This document shows positions 24,343 through 34,219 of a DNA stretch of 42,776 nt, piece by piece. The notes beneath the pieces are model-generated. The model had not been told where the DNA came from. It was given only the letters and a program-made list of their open reading frames with translations, and searched no databases. Position numbers and translations under genes: made by a program. Every line of letters starts with the position of its first letter. The first letter of the stretch is position 1. This stretch comes from Akkermansiaceae bacterium. Its GTDB lineage: Bacteria; Verrucomicrobiota; Verrucomicrobiia; Verrucomicrobiales; Akkermansiaceae. The stretch covers positions 1 through 42,776 of the forward strand of contig CAIXKE010000055.1 of assembly GCA_903919975.1 (NCBI GenBank). Reading direction: 5' to 3'.

Positions 24343-25395
24343 ATGCGCCGCATGAATCGTATCAAAACTGCTATCGTCGGAGCCAGCGGCTACTCGGGAA
24401 TGGAGTTGCTCCGGTTGCTGCTGGGCCACCCCGGAGTGGAGTTGGTGGCGGTGACCTCCCGCCAGGAGGCGGGCAAGGCGCTGGGAGAGGTGTTTCCGCG
24501 CTTTTGTAAGGCGCCGGCAGCCGAGTTGACGTTCATCGAGCCTGATCCGGATGCGATTGCGGCCACCGGGGCGCAGGCGGCATTTCTCGCTTTGCCGCAT
24601 GGTGTGGCGGCGGAAATCGCCCGGGCTTTGCTGGACCGCGGGTTGAAAGTGATCGATCTGAGCGCGGATTTCCGGCTGCGGGATGCTGCGGTGTATGAAG
24701 AATTTTACGGTCACGCCCATCCGGCGCCGAGTTTATTGGCGGAGGCGGTTTACGGTTTGCCGGAAACCCGGGCTGCGGAGATCCGGGAGGCACGTTTGGT
24801 AGCATCTCCAGGATGTTATCCGACGAGCATTTTGCTGCCGCTTCTACCATTGCTGCGCGAAAACCTGATTGATCCCACGACGATCGTCGCAAACTCGATG
24901 AGTGGCGTCAGCGGAGCGGGCCGCAAGCCGGACCTGACGCTTTTGTTCTGCGAATGCCATGAAAGCGCGCGGGCTTATGGCGTACCGAAACATCGGCACC
25001 TATCGGAAATCGAGCAGGAACTCAGCCTCGCCGCCGGCGAAACGGTGGTCATCAGTTTCATCCCGCATTTGATTCCGGTGAATGCGGGGATCGCCACCAG
25101 CACGACCGCGAAACTCCGTGATGGAGTGTCGCCCGCAGCGCTTGGAGCGGCATTGGAGAAGGCATACGCGGACCAACCGTTCGTGCGCTTGCTCGGCAAG
25201 GGCGGCTGCGCGGACACCAAGAATGTCACGCGCACCAACTTCATCGACATCGGCTGGCAACACGACCCGCGCACCGGCCGGGTGATACTGATGAGCGCCG
25301 AGGACAATCTGGGCAAAGGCGCGGGCGGCCAAGCAGTGCAAAGTTTCAACCTGATGTTCGGCCTGCCCGAAACTCATGGATTGCAAAATTTTTAA
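24343..25395 (+). CDS. argC: N-acetyl-gamma-glutamyl-phosphate reductase
   Basis: A 350-residue NADPH-dependent reductase of arginine synthesis that makes N-acetylglutamate semialdehyde. It has the Rossmann start TAIVGASGYSGMELLRLL, the LSADFRLRD segment, the active-site Cys in LVASPGCYPTS and the conserved GVSGAGRKP, HRHLSEIEQE and FIPHLIPVNAGI blocks. Start ATG at 24343. argJ follows after about 35 bases, so the two steps are probably co-transcribed. Confidence 0.96.
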   Translation: MRRMNRIKTAIVGASGYSGMELLRLLLGHPGVELVAVTSRQEAGKALGEVFPRFCKAPAAELTFIEPDPDAIAATGAQAAFLALPHGVAAEIARALLDRGLKVIDLSADFRLRDAAVYEEFYGHAHPAPSLLAEAVYGLPETRAAEIREARLVASPGCYPTSILLPLLPLLRENLIDPTTIVANSMSGVSGAGRKPDLTLLFCECHESARAYGVPKHRHLSEIEQELSLAAGETVVISFIPHLIPVNAGIATSTTAKLRDGVSPAALGAALEKAYADQPFVRLLGKGGCADTKNVTRTNFIDIGWQHDPRTGRVILMSAEDNLGKGAGGQAVQSFNLMFGLPETHGLQNF

Positions 25396-25429
25396 CGTTA
25401 GCCACGCTCCGCATTCGTTTCTCAAAGCT

Positions 25430-26683
25430 ATGGATTTCCCATTTACCCGTATCAAAGGTGGCGTCGGTGCCCCTCAGCGGTTTCTCACCAGCGCGGTGAG
25501 TTGCGGCATCAAAAATCCGGCGGTCAGTCGTCTCGATCTCGGGTTGATTTATTCTGAAGTGCCATGCAGCTCTGCGGGCGCTTTCACGACTAACCGAGTG
25601 AAAGCTGCGCCAGTGCGCGTTTCCCAATCCAGCCTGCGCAAAAACGATATCCGCGCCATCATCGTCAACTCTGGCAATGCGAATGCCTGCACCGGTGTGC
25701 AAGGCATCCAGGACGCCAATGCCATGTGCGATGCGGTCGCCAAACCCTTGCGCCTCAAACGCTCGGAAATCGGCGTTTGCTCCACCGGCGTGATCGGCTT
25801 ACCGATGCCCATGATGCGCATCGAACCGGCATACGATGACCTCATCGCGCGCTTGGGTCCAAAAAATGGCAGCGATGTGGCGGCGGCCATCATCACCAGC
25901 GACACTCATGCCAAGGAAATCGCGATTTCCTTCGATCTCGGTGAGCACCGCGTCCGTCTCGGCGGCTGCGTGAAAGGCGCGGGAATGATTTCTCCGAGCA
26001 TGGCCACGATGCTGTGCTTCATCACCACCGATGCGCATATTCCCAGCGATTCGCTGCGCAAAGCCGTGCTCGAATGCGTGGAGGACAGCTTCAACCGCAT
26101 CACCATCGATGGCGACATGTCCACCAACGATACCGTGCTCGTGCTTGCCAATGGCGCGTCCGGCATGTCTCCGGTCCGGCGCAATGGCAAACGCTGCAAA
26201 CAATTTCGTGAGGCACTCCGTTGGCTTATGTTAGAACTCGCCAAAGCCGTCGTCCGCGATGGCGAACGCGTCACCAAATTTGTCACTGTCAAGGTCATCG
26301 GCGCACGCACGTATCTGGATGCGAAAAAAGTCGCGGAAGCCGTGTGCAAATCCGCTCTAGTGAAATCCTCATGGAATGGTGGAGACCCGAACTGGGGCCG
26401 CATCATTCATGCCGTCGGCTACTCGCGTGCCCGAATTCGCGAGGAGCTCATCGATATCCACATCGGCGGCAAGGCTGCCTGCCTTGGAGGCTTGCAGGCG
26501 GATACGCCGATGGATGCGCTGCGCGCCGCCGTCGCCGAGCCGGAATTCGAGATTGTCATCAACCTCAACCAAGGCGATGCCGACTACACGATGTATTCCA
26601 GCGATTTATCCCCCGAATACATCGATTTCAACCGCTCGGAATACGCCTACTGGAAACAGGCGCGCAAGGACGGGTTGGTGTGA
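25430..26683 (+). CDS. argJ: Bifunctional glutamate N-acetyltransferase / acetylglutamate synthase
   Basis: 417 residues from the ATG at 25430; an ATG at 25376 inside the argC end is less likely. ArgJ moves the acetyl group from N-acetylornithine to glutamate, recycling it. The self-cleavage site is seen as KGAGMISPSMATMLCF, where the Thr becomes the N-terminal nucleophile of the beta chain. Other signatures are VNSGNANACTG, STGVIGLPMPM, TIDGDMSTNDTVLVLANG and the final DLSPEYIDFNRSEYAY. It is followed after 20 bases by the defence cluster. Confidence 0.96.
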   Translation: MDFPFTRIKGGVGAPQRFLTSAVSCGIKNPAVSRLDLGLIYSEVPCSSAGAFTTNRVKAAPVRVSQSSLRKNDIRAIIVNSGNANACTGVQGIQDANAMCDAVAKPLRLKRSEIGVCSTGVIGLPMPMMRIEPAYDDLIARLGPKNGSDVAAAIITSDTHAKEIAISFDLGEHRVRLGGCVKGAGMISPSMATMLCFITTDAHIPSDSLRKAVLECVEDSFNRITIDGDMSTNDTVLVLANGASGMSPVRRNGKRCKQFREALRWLMLELAKAVVRDGERVTKFVTVKVIGARTYLDAKKVAEAVCKSALVKSSWNGGDPNWGRIIHAVGYSRARIREELIDIHIGGKAACLGGLQADTPMDALRAAVAEPEFEIVINLNQGDADYTMYSSDLSPEYIDFNRSEYAYWKQARKDGLV

Positions 26684-26703
26684 GAATGTGGCTCAGATGA
26701 ACC

Positions 26704-28844
26704 ATGAACAAAAAATCCCTCACTGAGGCGGACATCCGCACCAAGTTCATCACGCCTGCCATCGAGGCGGCGGGGTGGGATAAGGTGACCCAGATGCGGG
26801 AGGAATACTTCTTCACTGCGGGCCGTATCATCGTCCGGGGGAAACTGGTCGCACGAGGCAAGGGGAAAAAAGCGGATTACCTGCTCTACGCCAGCGGCAA
26901 AACGCCAATCGCCGTGGTCGAGGCGAAGGACAACAAACACGAGGTCGCAGGCGGCATGCAGCAGGCGCTCGGATACGCCAAGGCTCTCGACATCCCATTC
27001 GTCTTTTCCTCCAACGGCGATGCCTTCGCTTTCCACGACCGCACGGGGACCTTTCCGAAGACCGAGTCCGAGCTGCCGATGGATCAATTTCCCTCGCCCG
27101 AGTTGCTCCAGGCGAAATACAACGAATGGAAAGGCCTCACGCCGGCGCAGGAAGCCATCATTGATACTCCCTATCATGACGACGGCTCCGGCAAAGAGCC
27201 TCGCTACTACAGCGCATCGCCATCGACCGCACCATCGAGGCCATTGCCCGCGGCCAGAATCGTATCCTATTGGTCATGGCCACCGGCACCGGGAAGACCT
27301 ACACCGCCTTCCAGATCATCTGGCGCTTGTGGAAATCCGGGACGAAAAAACGCATCCTCTTCCTCGCTGATCGGAATGTCCTCATCGACCAGACGATGGT
27401 GAACGATTTCCGTCCGTTCGGTTCGGCGATGGCCAAACTCAGCGCGAAATCCAAGACTATCCAACGCGACGACGGCACCGAGTCCAGGATCACCACCGCC
27501 ATCAAGGGCAAGTCCCGCCGGATCGAAACCGCCTACGAAATCTATCTCGGCCTCTATCAGGCTATCACCGGTCCCGAGGAAAAGCAGAAAATCTACAAGG
27601 AACTCTCCAAGGACTTCTTCGATCTCATCATCATCGACGAGCGCACCAAACTCGTCGCCAAGACCATCACGCGTTACCTCAAGGAAACCGGCGACCCCTA
27701 TCAGAAAACCATGGTCTTCTGCGTGGACACCGAACATGCCCTCCGCATGCGGCAGGCGCTGATCAATGAAAACCAGGCGCTCGTCCAAAAGGATTCGCGC
27801 TACATCATGCGCATCACCGGCAATGACAAAGCCGGCGTCGATCAGCTCGATAACTTCATCGATCCGGAGAGCCCCTATCCGGTCATCGTCACCACCTCGC
27901 GCCTGCTCTCCACCGGTGTGGATGCTCAGACCTGTCGCCTCATCGTCATCGACCGCGAAATCGGCTCCATGACCGAGTTCAAGCAGATCATCGGCCGCGG
28001 CACCCGCATCCACAAGGACACCGAGAAATTCTACTTCACCCTGATCGACTTCCGCCAGGCCACCAATCACTTCGCCGACAAGGACTTCGACGGCGATCCG
28101 GTCCAGATCTACGAGCCCGAAGCAAACGGCCCCATCGCCCCGCCGGATCCTGATGAGGGGAAAATGCACGAGGACCCACCCGATTCGGACGGAGATCCGT
28201 CTGACCCGGAAGGCGAGCCCGAAGAAATCCTTGTCGAGCCACCCGGCCCGCCCGGAACCGAGCGCCCCGGGCCCGAACCTCGCAGGAAAATCCGCATCGA
28301 CGGTATTGCCGTCACCATCCTGCTAGAACGCGTCGAATACATGGACGATCACGGCAAGCTTGTCACCGAGTCCCTGCGCGATTACTCCCGCAAGACCATC
28401 CTCAAGGAATACGCCTCGCTCGATGACTTCCTCCGCTCCTGGAACTCCGCCGACCGCAAGCGCGCCATCCTCGATGAAATGGAAGCCAATGGACTAGCTC
28501 TCGACATCCTAGGCCAGGACGTAAACCCGGAGCTCGATGCCTTCGATCTCATCTGCCACGTCGCCTACGGCCAGCCGCCGCTCACCCGCAAGCAGCGCGC
28601 CGCGAAGGTCCTGCACAACGGCTTTTTCAGCAAACACGGAGCCGAAGCCCGCGCCGTGCTCCAAGCCCTGCTAGACCGATATGCCGATGTCGGCCAGTTC
28701 GACATTGAAGATCCTGCCGTCCTCCATCAGAAACCCTTCAACGAAATCGGCAAGCCGCTCGAAATCGCCGCTTTCTTCGGCGGTCCCGAGGGCTACAATC
28801 AAGCCATCCGCGAACTCGAAGCATCTCTCTACTCAGCAGCCTAA
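26704..28844 (+). pseudogene. hsdR: Type I restriction enzyme R subunit, frameshifted and internally deleted
   Basis: The first 169 codons encode the nuclease domain with D...ExK (KKADYLLYAS ... VVEAKDNK). One base is missing at about 27210, where CGCTACTAC-AGCGC should read through CAGCGC. After that the second frame continues IAIDRTIEAIARGQ and Walker A (MATGTGKTYT). At about 27635-27642 IIIDE runs straight into RTKLVAK, so the rest of the DECH box, motif III and roughly 110 residues are gone in frame. The second helicase lobe (TTGVDAQT-like, IGRGTRI) and the EcoEI-type C-terminal domain remain. It cannot be a working translocase. Confidence 0.88.
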
Positions 28845-28847
28845 TCC

Positions 28848-30299
28848 ATGTCACTTACCGCCACCATCAAGTCCATCCAGAATGAAATGCGCAAGGACGA
28901 GGGTGTCGGGGGTGACGACCAGCGCATCGAGCAACTCGCCTGGATGCTTTTCCTGAAAATCTACGATGCCAAGGAAGCCGAATGGGAATTCACCGATCCC
29001 ACTTACAAGTCCCCGATACCCAAAAAACTCAAGTGGCGCAATTGGGCTGCCGATCCCGAAGGCATCACCGGTGAGACCCTGCTGGATTTCGTCAACAACG
29101 AGCTTTTCACCGGACTCCAGAATCTAACGCTCGGTAAAAACGACGGCCGCGCCCGCATCGTGCGCGAGGTGTTCGATGGCGGTTACAACTACATGCGCAG
29201 CGGCCAGCAGCTCCGCAAGATCATCAACAAGCTCGAAGACATCGACTTCAACAGCCTCAAGGAGCGCCAGCACTTCGGCGACATCTACGAGAAAATCCTC
29301 AGCGACCTCCAATCCGCCGGAAACTCCGGGGAATTCTACACGCCCCGCGCCGTCACCCAGTTCATGGCGGACCGCATCGATCCGAAACCCGGCGAAATCC
29401 TCATCGACCCCGCCTGCGGCACCGGCGGCTTCCTCACTTGCGCCATCAACCACATGCGCAAGCACCATGTGAAGGGCGTGAAACAGGAACGTCTGCTCCA
29501 GTCCAGCCTGCGCGGTGTCGAGAAAAAGCACATGCCCCACCTGCTGTGCATGACCAACCTCCTGCTCCACGACATCGAGGACCCCGGCTTCGTCCGTCAT
29601 GACAATACGCTGGCCCGGCCCTACACCAGTTGGACCAAGGACGAGCGCGTGGACATCGTGCTCACCAACCCGCCCTTCGGTGGCAAGGAAACCGACGGCA
29701 TCGAAAGCAATTTTCCAAAAGCCTATCAGACCCGCGAAACCGCCGATCTCTTCCTCGCCCTCATCCTCCGCCTGCTCAAGCCCGGCGGCCGCTGCGCCAT
29801 CGTCTTGCCGGACGGCACGCTCTTCGGCGAAGGCGTGAAAACCCGGCTCAAGGAAGCGCTTCTAACCGAGTGCAATCTCCACACCATCGTCCGCCTGCCG
29901 AATGGCGTCTTCGCCCCCTACACCGGCATCAAGACCAACCTGCTCTTCTTCACCAAGGGCCAGCCGACGAAGGAAATCTGGTATTACGAGCATCCCTATC
30001 CGCCGGGTGTGAAAAGTTACAACAAGACCAAGCCGATGACCTTCGAGGAATTCGGCCCCGAACGCGAGTGGTGGGAAAACCGCGTGGAAAACGAACAGGC
30101 CTGGCGCGTCTCCATCGATGAAATCAAGGCGGGCAACTACAACCTCGACCTCAAGAACCCGCACAACGCCAACACCGGCCCCGGCGATGTCGATCACCTC
30201 CTGCCCGCCTACGAAAAGCTCCTCGCCCAGATCGCCGACACCCGGGCGCAGTTGAAAAAGGAACTCCAACAAGCCCTCACCGCCAAGGCGGGCGTTTGA
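28848..30299 (+). CDS. hsdM: Type I restriction-modification DNA methyltransferase (M subunit)
   Basis: An intact 483-residue N6-adenine methyltransferase. An N-terminal HsdM helical domain (about residues 5-145) precedes the SAM motif DPACGTGGF (187-195) and the catalytic NPPF (274-277), with GGRCAIVLPDGTLF after it. Start ATG at 28848, 3 bases after the hsdR stop. It needs an HsdS specificity subunit to recognise its site. The local hsdS is broken, so methylation depends on a partner elsewhere or on a residual half-subunit. Confidence 0.95.
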   Translation: MSLTATIKSIQNEMRKDEGVGGDDQRIEQLAWMLFLKIYDAKEAEWEFTDPTYKSPIPKKLKWRNWAADPEGITGETLLDFVNNELFTGLQNLTLGKNDGRARIVREVFDGGYNYMRSGQQLRKIINKLEDIDFNSLKERQHFGDIYEKILSDLQSAGNSGEFYTPRAVTQFMADRIDPKPGEILIDPACGTGGFLTCAINHMRKHHVKGVKQERLLQSSLRGVEKKHMPHLLCMTNLLLHDIEDPGFVRHDNTLARPYTSWTKDERVDIVLTNPPFGGKETDGIESNFPKAYQTRETADLFLALILRLLKPGGRCAIVLPDGTLFGEGVKTRLKEALLTECNLHTIVRLPNGVFAPYTGIKTNLLFFTKGQPTKEIWYYEHPYPPGVKSYNKTKPMTFEEFGPEREWWENRVENEQAWRVSIDEIKAGNYNLDLKNPHNANTGPGDVDHLLPAYEKLLAQIADTRAQLKKELQQALTAKAGV

Positions 30300-30425
30300 T
30301 TAAATTGTTGACGAAATCAAGTTCATGAACGATTCGTTTCCCAACAACACCTCCCACGCCTCTCCACGATGCGCACCAAGGGAGGTTACTTTTTTTCAGG
30401 GCATCACATTTGAAGGGAGTTGTTC

Positions 30426-31352
30426 ATGAGCAAGCCCAAGGATGCCAAAACGTATCAGGAACAGATCGCCCTCCTGAAATCCCGCGGTTTGGTCGTGCAT
30501 AACGAACCCTTCGCCCTCCACTGTCTGGAGCATCACAATTACTACCGACTCTCCCCCTATCGCTTTCCCTACACCCTGCCGGGAGACCGCGATCTATTCG
30601 TGCCCGGAACTACCTTCGAGCAGCTTTGGAAGCTTTATGTCTTCGATCGCAAGCTCCGGCATCTGGTCATCGAGGCTTGCAAGAGCGTGGAAATCTCCCT
30701 GCGGGCACGCTGGGCATACCAAGTGGGACATGCGCTCGGCCCGCTCGGCTATCTGGACAACCAGCACTTCTCTTCCCCGCTCGTCCATGCACGCACGCTG
30801 GTAAAGCTCCATGACGAAATGGAGCGCAGCCGGGAAGAATTCATCCAGCATCATCGCGCCAATCTCTTCATGCCTTGGCCGCCCGCTTGGGTGATCGTGG
30901 AAATCGCCTCCTTCGGGAACATCTCCAATCTCCTAGGCCAACTGCGATCATCGGCGATCCGTCAGTCAATCGCTAATCCCTTCGGCATGGACGAGCAGAC
31001 TTTCTGCTCCCTAATGCACCACCTCAGCGTGCTCAGAAACATCGCCGCCCATCATTCACGGCTGTGGAACCGCCAATTCGTCTTCAAATTCAAACTCCCC
31101 AAAAAGAAACCCGCCCACCTTTTCCCCAATTTCTTTGTGTATCCGGCTATGCCGAAAAAAGAAGCGAAAATCCATAACTCCCTCATCTTGCTAGTTCACT
31201 TGATGACTTGCATTGAGCCCGCCACCGATTGGCCCGAACGGCTCATTCGCCTGCTCCTTTCGCGTGATCCCAAACTCATCCCGGAAATGGGATTTCCCGC
31301 TGACTGGAAAACCCGCCCTCTGTGGCAATCCCTGATCGCCGCGCTCCCATGA
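30426..31352 (+). CDS. Abi_2 (AbiD/AbiF-type) abortive-infection protein with HEPN motif
   Basis: 308 residues from the ATG at 30426, with AGGGAG 6 bases upstream. The N-terminus KTYQEQIALLKSRGLVV and the block LEHHNYYRLSPYRFPY are typical of Abi_2 proteins. The HEPN RNase-type motif is RNIAAHH (Arg204-x4-His209), in the expected context LSVLRNIAAHHSRLWNR. Family members are thought to shut down infected cells by RNA cleavage. It lies between hsdM and hsdS, and its TGA overlaps the hsdS ATG (ATGA), so it is embedded in the restriction operon, much as anticodon nucleases are in some type I loci. Confidence 0.9.
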   Translation: MSKPKDAKTYQEQIALLKSRGLVVHNEPFALHCLEHHNYYRLSPYRFPYTLPGDRDLFVPGTTFEQLWKLYVFDRKLRHLVIEACKSVEISLRARWAYQVGHALGPLGYLDNQHFSSPLVHARTLVKLHDEMERSREEFIQHHRANLFMPWPPAWVIVEIASFGNISNLLGQLRSSAIRQSIANPFGMDEQTFCSLMHHLSVLRNIAAHHSRLWNRQFVFKFKLPKKKPAHLFPNFFVYPAMPKKEAKIHNSLILLVHLMTCIEPATDWPERLIRLLLSRDPKLIPEMGFPADWKTRPLWQSLIAALP

Positions 31353-32607
31353 CCCTCGTCACCTTCTTCAAAAAGTTCGATCAATTCGCCGCCGCCCCCA
31401 ATGCCGTGGCGAAGATGCGGGAATTGGTGTTGGAACTGGCATCCAAGGGCGCTCTCAGCGTACGCCGTGCTTCTGATCAGACTGATTCTTCGTGGCGCAA
31501 GTTTACGAACGAATTTGACAATCAACGCGACCGGTTGGAACGCGATTCATCTCTTCCCTTTGAAATTCCCAATGTCTGGCGCTGGATTACTTTGGATGAT
31601 GTTGGGACGACCAAATAAGGAACAATGTTGATGACGACACGCTCGTGTCCTTTGTGCCGATGACGCTGATTTCAGCAAAGTATGGTGTGCCCGCACAATC
31701 CGAGGAACGTCCGTGGCGCGAAGTGAAAAAGGGATTCACTCACTTCGCCGAGGGAGACGTTGTCATGGCGAAAATCACGCCTTGCTTCGAAAACGCAAAA
31801 TCCGCAGTGATGCGCAACCTCGTGAATGGTGTCGGGGCGGGGACGACCGAATTGCTCGTATTCCGTGGCGAAGCGAAAATCATTCTTCCTGAATTCGTGC
31901 TGATCTATCTGAAGACACGTGGCTTTATTACGCGTGGAGAACCACGGATGACGGGGTCTGCGGGACAAAAACGGGTGCCACGTGAATACTTCGCTGGTTC
32001 GCCATTCCCCCTCCCGCCCCTCGCCGAGCAAAAGCGCATCGTCGCGAAAGTGGATGAGTTGATGGCCTTGTGTGATCGGTTGGAGGCGCAGCAGCAGGAA
32101 CGCGACGAGCATGCCAGCGCCCTCGCCCGCGCCTCGCTCGCCCGCTTCGCCGAAGCACCCACCCCGGCCAATCTCAATCTCCTCTTCCACAAATCCTACA
32201 GCATCCCGACCGCTGATCTTCGGAAGGCAGCCATCGCGCTTGCGGTTCGTGGCAAACTCCTCCCACAAAATCTCAAGGATGAACCAGCGGAGGTGTTGAT
32301 CGGACGTATCTCCAAAAAGCGCATTTCAAAGAAGGCGAAAGACTATGCGCCTGTTGGAGTTGATGAAGTTCCATATGAGATTCCTCGTTTGTGGTCATGG
32401 GTGCGTCTCGGCAACTTGGCACTATCAAGCGATTCTGGGTGGAGCCCGCAATGTGGGTCAGAACAGCGATCAGGAAACGCTTGGGGAGTATTGAAGGTCA
32501 GTGCTGTCTCGTGGGGCGTGTTCAAACCAAACGAGAACAAGGCATTGCCCAAAGGCGTCGACGCGCGACCAGACTGTGAAGCGCTTGTTGCTGAACTAAC
32601 GTCATGA
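31349..32607 (+). pseudogene. hsdS: Type I specificity subunit, frameshifted and truncated
   Basis: Starts at ATG 31349 (TLVTFFKKFDQFAAAP). The first frame ends at 31618 after WRWITLDDVGTTK. One missing base, probably in the AAA run near 31613-31616, would lead into NNVDDDTLVSFVPMTLISAKYG. The first target-recognition domain and the central conserved helix (PPLAEQKRIVAKVDELMALCDRLEAQQQERDEH) are then complete. The second domain begins (PRLWSWVRLGNLALSSDSGWSPQCG) but is cut off after about 75 residues, at the start of the PLD-like gene. So only one domain could survive, and only with frameshifting. Confidence 0.87.
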
Positions 32608-33911
32608 AACTCAAGACAACCGTTCTCTTCAGCAAACCCCAATCCCAAATCGCCGATCTGATCGCGGACCGTGTGTCACAATCCGTGCGAACAAGTATTG
32701 TGACCGGGTTCGCCACACCCGGAGGCTTGCGGCAAGTCAGGAAAGCCCTCGTTTCGAATCGTCAGGCCTTGAATGTCATGGTGATAGGCGCCGCCACTTT
32801 CCCTGGCTACCAGGTCCTTGACGAGTTGCATGTGGAAGGTGTTCCGCTGGACCGTCTCTTCGTCCACCTAGGCCATACCAAACCGTCCTCTAGCCACAAA
32901 CACCCGACCGTGCGCTATCACCCCATGCTGCACAGCAAGATCTATTACACGGAGCTTCCCGGAGAGCAGGCGTGTGCCTTCGTCGGTTCGCACAATCTGA
33001 CCGCCTTCGCTCTAGGCGGGCTCAATGGAGAGGCCTCGGTGATGATTGAGGGCCCGGTGGCATCTCCCGAGTTTCAGACCGTTCGGGACCATATCACCGA
33101 AGCTCGGCGGCAAGCCGTCACTTATAATCCGGGGATGAAGGATGCACTAGCATGGTGGACCCGAGAGTTCATCGATGGTCTCGGAGCCGAAGTGAAGCTC
33201 CCTGCCGATGCTGTGGCCATTCGCACCATTTTGATTTTCGCAGAAGCCATCTCCAGCGATCGTCCCAAGCCCGGAGACCGCATCTATTTCGAAATTCCGC
33301 AAGGAATAGAACAAATTGATTCGATGAAGACGGAGGTGCATCTTTTCCTTTTCGACAAGCTCCCGGCCACAACCTGGGGCGCTCTCGAACTCGCCTCTGC
33401 CGCAAGGTCGAGCTACACCTGCATGACTCGCGCCGTGGAGAACGGTCAGGGGACTCGCGAGATCGAGGCGAATTGGCAGATTCAAAATGCCGGGCGAACC
33501 ACTCTCGTCGAGGTACAGGGCGGAGTGCTGCGTCCGCAACCCAATTCTGGCATCCAGCAGGTCTGCGCCGAGATCAGCGGCTCTAGTGTTATTCCATTTC
33601 AATACCTGTTCGAGAACGCCCGCAAGAAGTGGGACCCTGAATATGTCGGAAATGAAAGTCTCGACCCCATGGGATCGTCGGCCAAAGCAGTCGAGCGCTG
33701 GCGGGACACCGACGATTCCTACGGTATGGACGGTTGGAAACTCGTCAAAGGTCTCGTTCCTCGAGACATGGGTAAGGGAGAGAAGGATCAGGAGGCGTTG
33801 AATCTCGCGGCTCCTGATTCGGGTTCATTCATCCTGGTTGCGTTGGGGCGGCGTCCCGTCCCGAAGGTGCCTGTTAGTGAGATTGCGCAACCGGGGCTTT
33901 TCAATGATTGA
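32604..33911 (+). CDS. PLD-like (HKD-type) protein with unknown C-terminal domain
   Basis: A 435-residue protein. The first 150 residues resemble a phospholipase-D-type nuclease half: LHSKIYYTE gives His110-x-Lys112, followed by FVGSHNLTAFALGG (Ser129, Asn131) and NGEASV (Asn141, Glu143), as in restriction-like PLD nucleases. The remaining 280 residues show no motif I know; they contain strands and a KKWDPEYVGNESLDP stretch. PLD nucleases act as dimers, which one HKD copy would need. Its ATG overlaps the stop of the truncated hsdS. It is a candidate effector of the local defence unit. Confidence 0.75.
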   Translation: MKLKTTVLFSKPQSQIADLIADRVSQSVRTSIVTGFATPGGLRQVRKALVSNRQALNVMVIGAATFPGYQVLDELHVEGVPLDRLFVHLGHTKPSSSHKHPTVRYHPMLHSKIYYTELPGEQACAFVGSHNLTAFALGGLNGEASVMIEGPVASPEFQTVRDHITEARRQAVTYNPGMKDALAWWTREFIDGLGAEVKLPADAVAIRTILIFAEAISSDRPKPGDRIYFEIPQGIEQIDSMKTEVHLFLFDKLPATTWGALELASAARSSYTCMTRAVENGQGTREIEANWQIQNAGRTTLVEVQGGVLRPQPNSGIQQVCAEISGSSVIPFQYLFENARKKWDPEYVGNESLDPMGSSAKAVERWRDTDDSYGMDGWKLVKGLVPRDMGKGEKDQEALNLAAPDSGSFILVALGRRPVPKVPVSEIAQPGLFND

Positions 33912-34219
33912 GATCCAATTGACTACGGGTTATCTAACTATGAAGGTTTTGTGAAACGCCCATCCAACACGCCATCTAAAAAGTCGGAGCCGCGCCCGAA
34001 GCGCGAGAGAACATCGAACTTCGAACGAACAACATTGAACATCGAATTTAGGAGAATGACTCAATGCCGATTAGCCGGCAGGTGAGGACGAGCTTCGGCG
34101 GGATCATCGACTTGTTGGCGATCGCGCCAGAGACAAAGAAAGGATACGCAATGCGAAAATTGTGGTTGATTAAAAACCACACTGCGGTAGCGTGGTTCGA
34201 AACCAACCACACAAACAAC
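33912..34219. other. Leader region of the XRE/ImmA pair
   Basis: About 308 bases. It holds two GAACATCGAA repeats (34009-34018, 34037-34046), an AGGAG box at 34050-34054 placed ahead of an ATG at 34064, and the two operator palindromes. The frame from 34064 joins the XRE gene, but its 52 codons match nothing and contain the palindromes. Confidence 0.55.
34162..34210. promoter_or_regulatory. Double palindromic operator GTGGTT-N7-AACCAC
   Basis: Two perfect 19-base palindromes with the same arms, at 34162-34180 and 34192-34210, centres 30 bases apart, or about three helix turns. The second ends 9 bases before the XRE ATG. This is what a dimeric HTH repressor controlling its own gene would need. 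The N7 centres differ (GATTAAA, CGAAACC), so the arms are the conserved part. Confidence 0.75.

Noticed and set aside
27267-28169. 300-codon frame opposite hsdR
   Set aside because: Antisense shadow of hsdR without any domain pattern.
34064-34219. 52-residue extension of the XRE regulator
   Set aside because: Despite an AGGAG box, these codons cover both perfect palindromes and have no homology; the start at 34220 fits the family. A short leader peptide is still possible.
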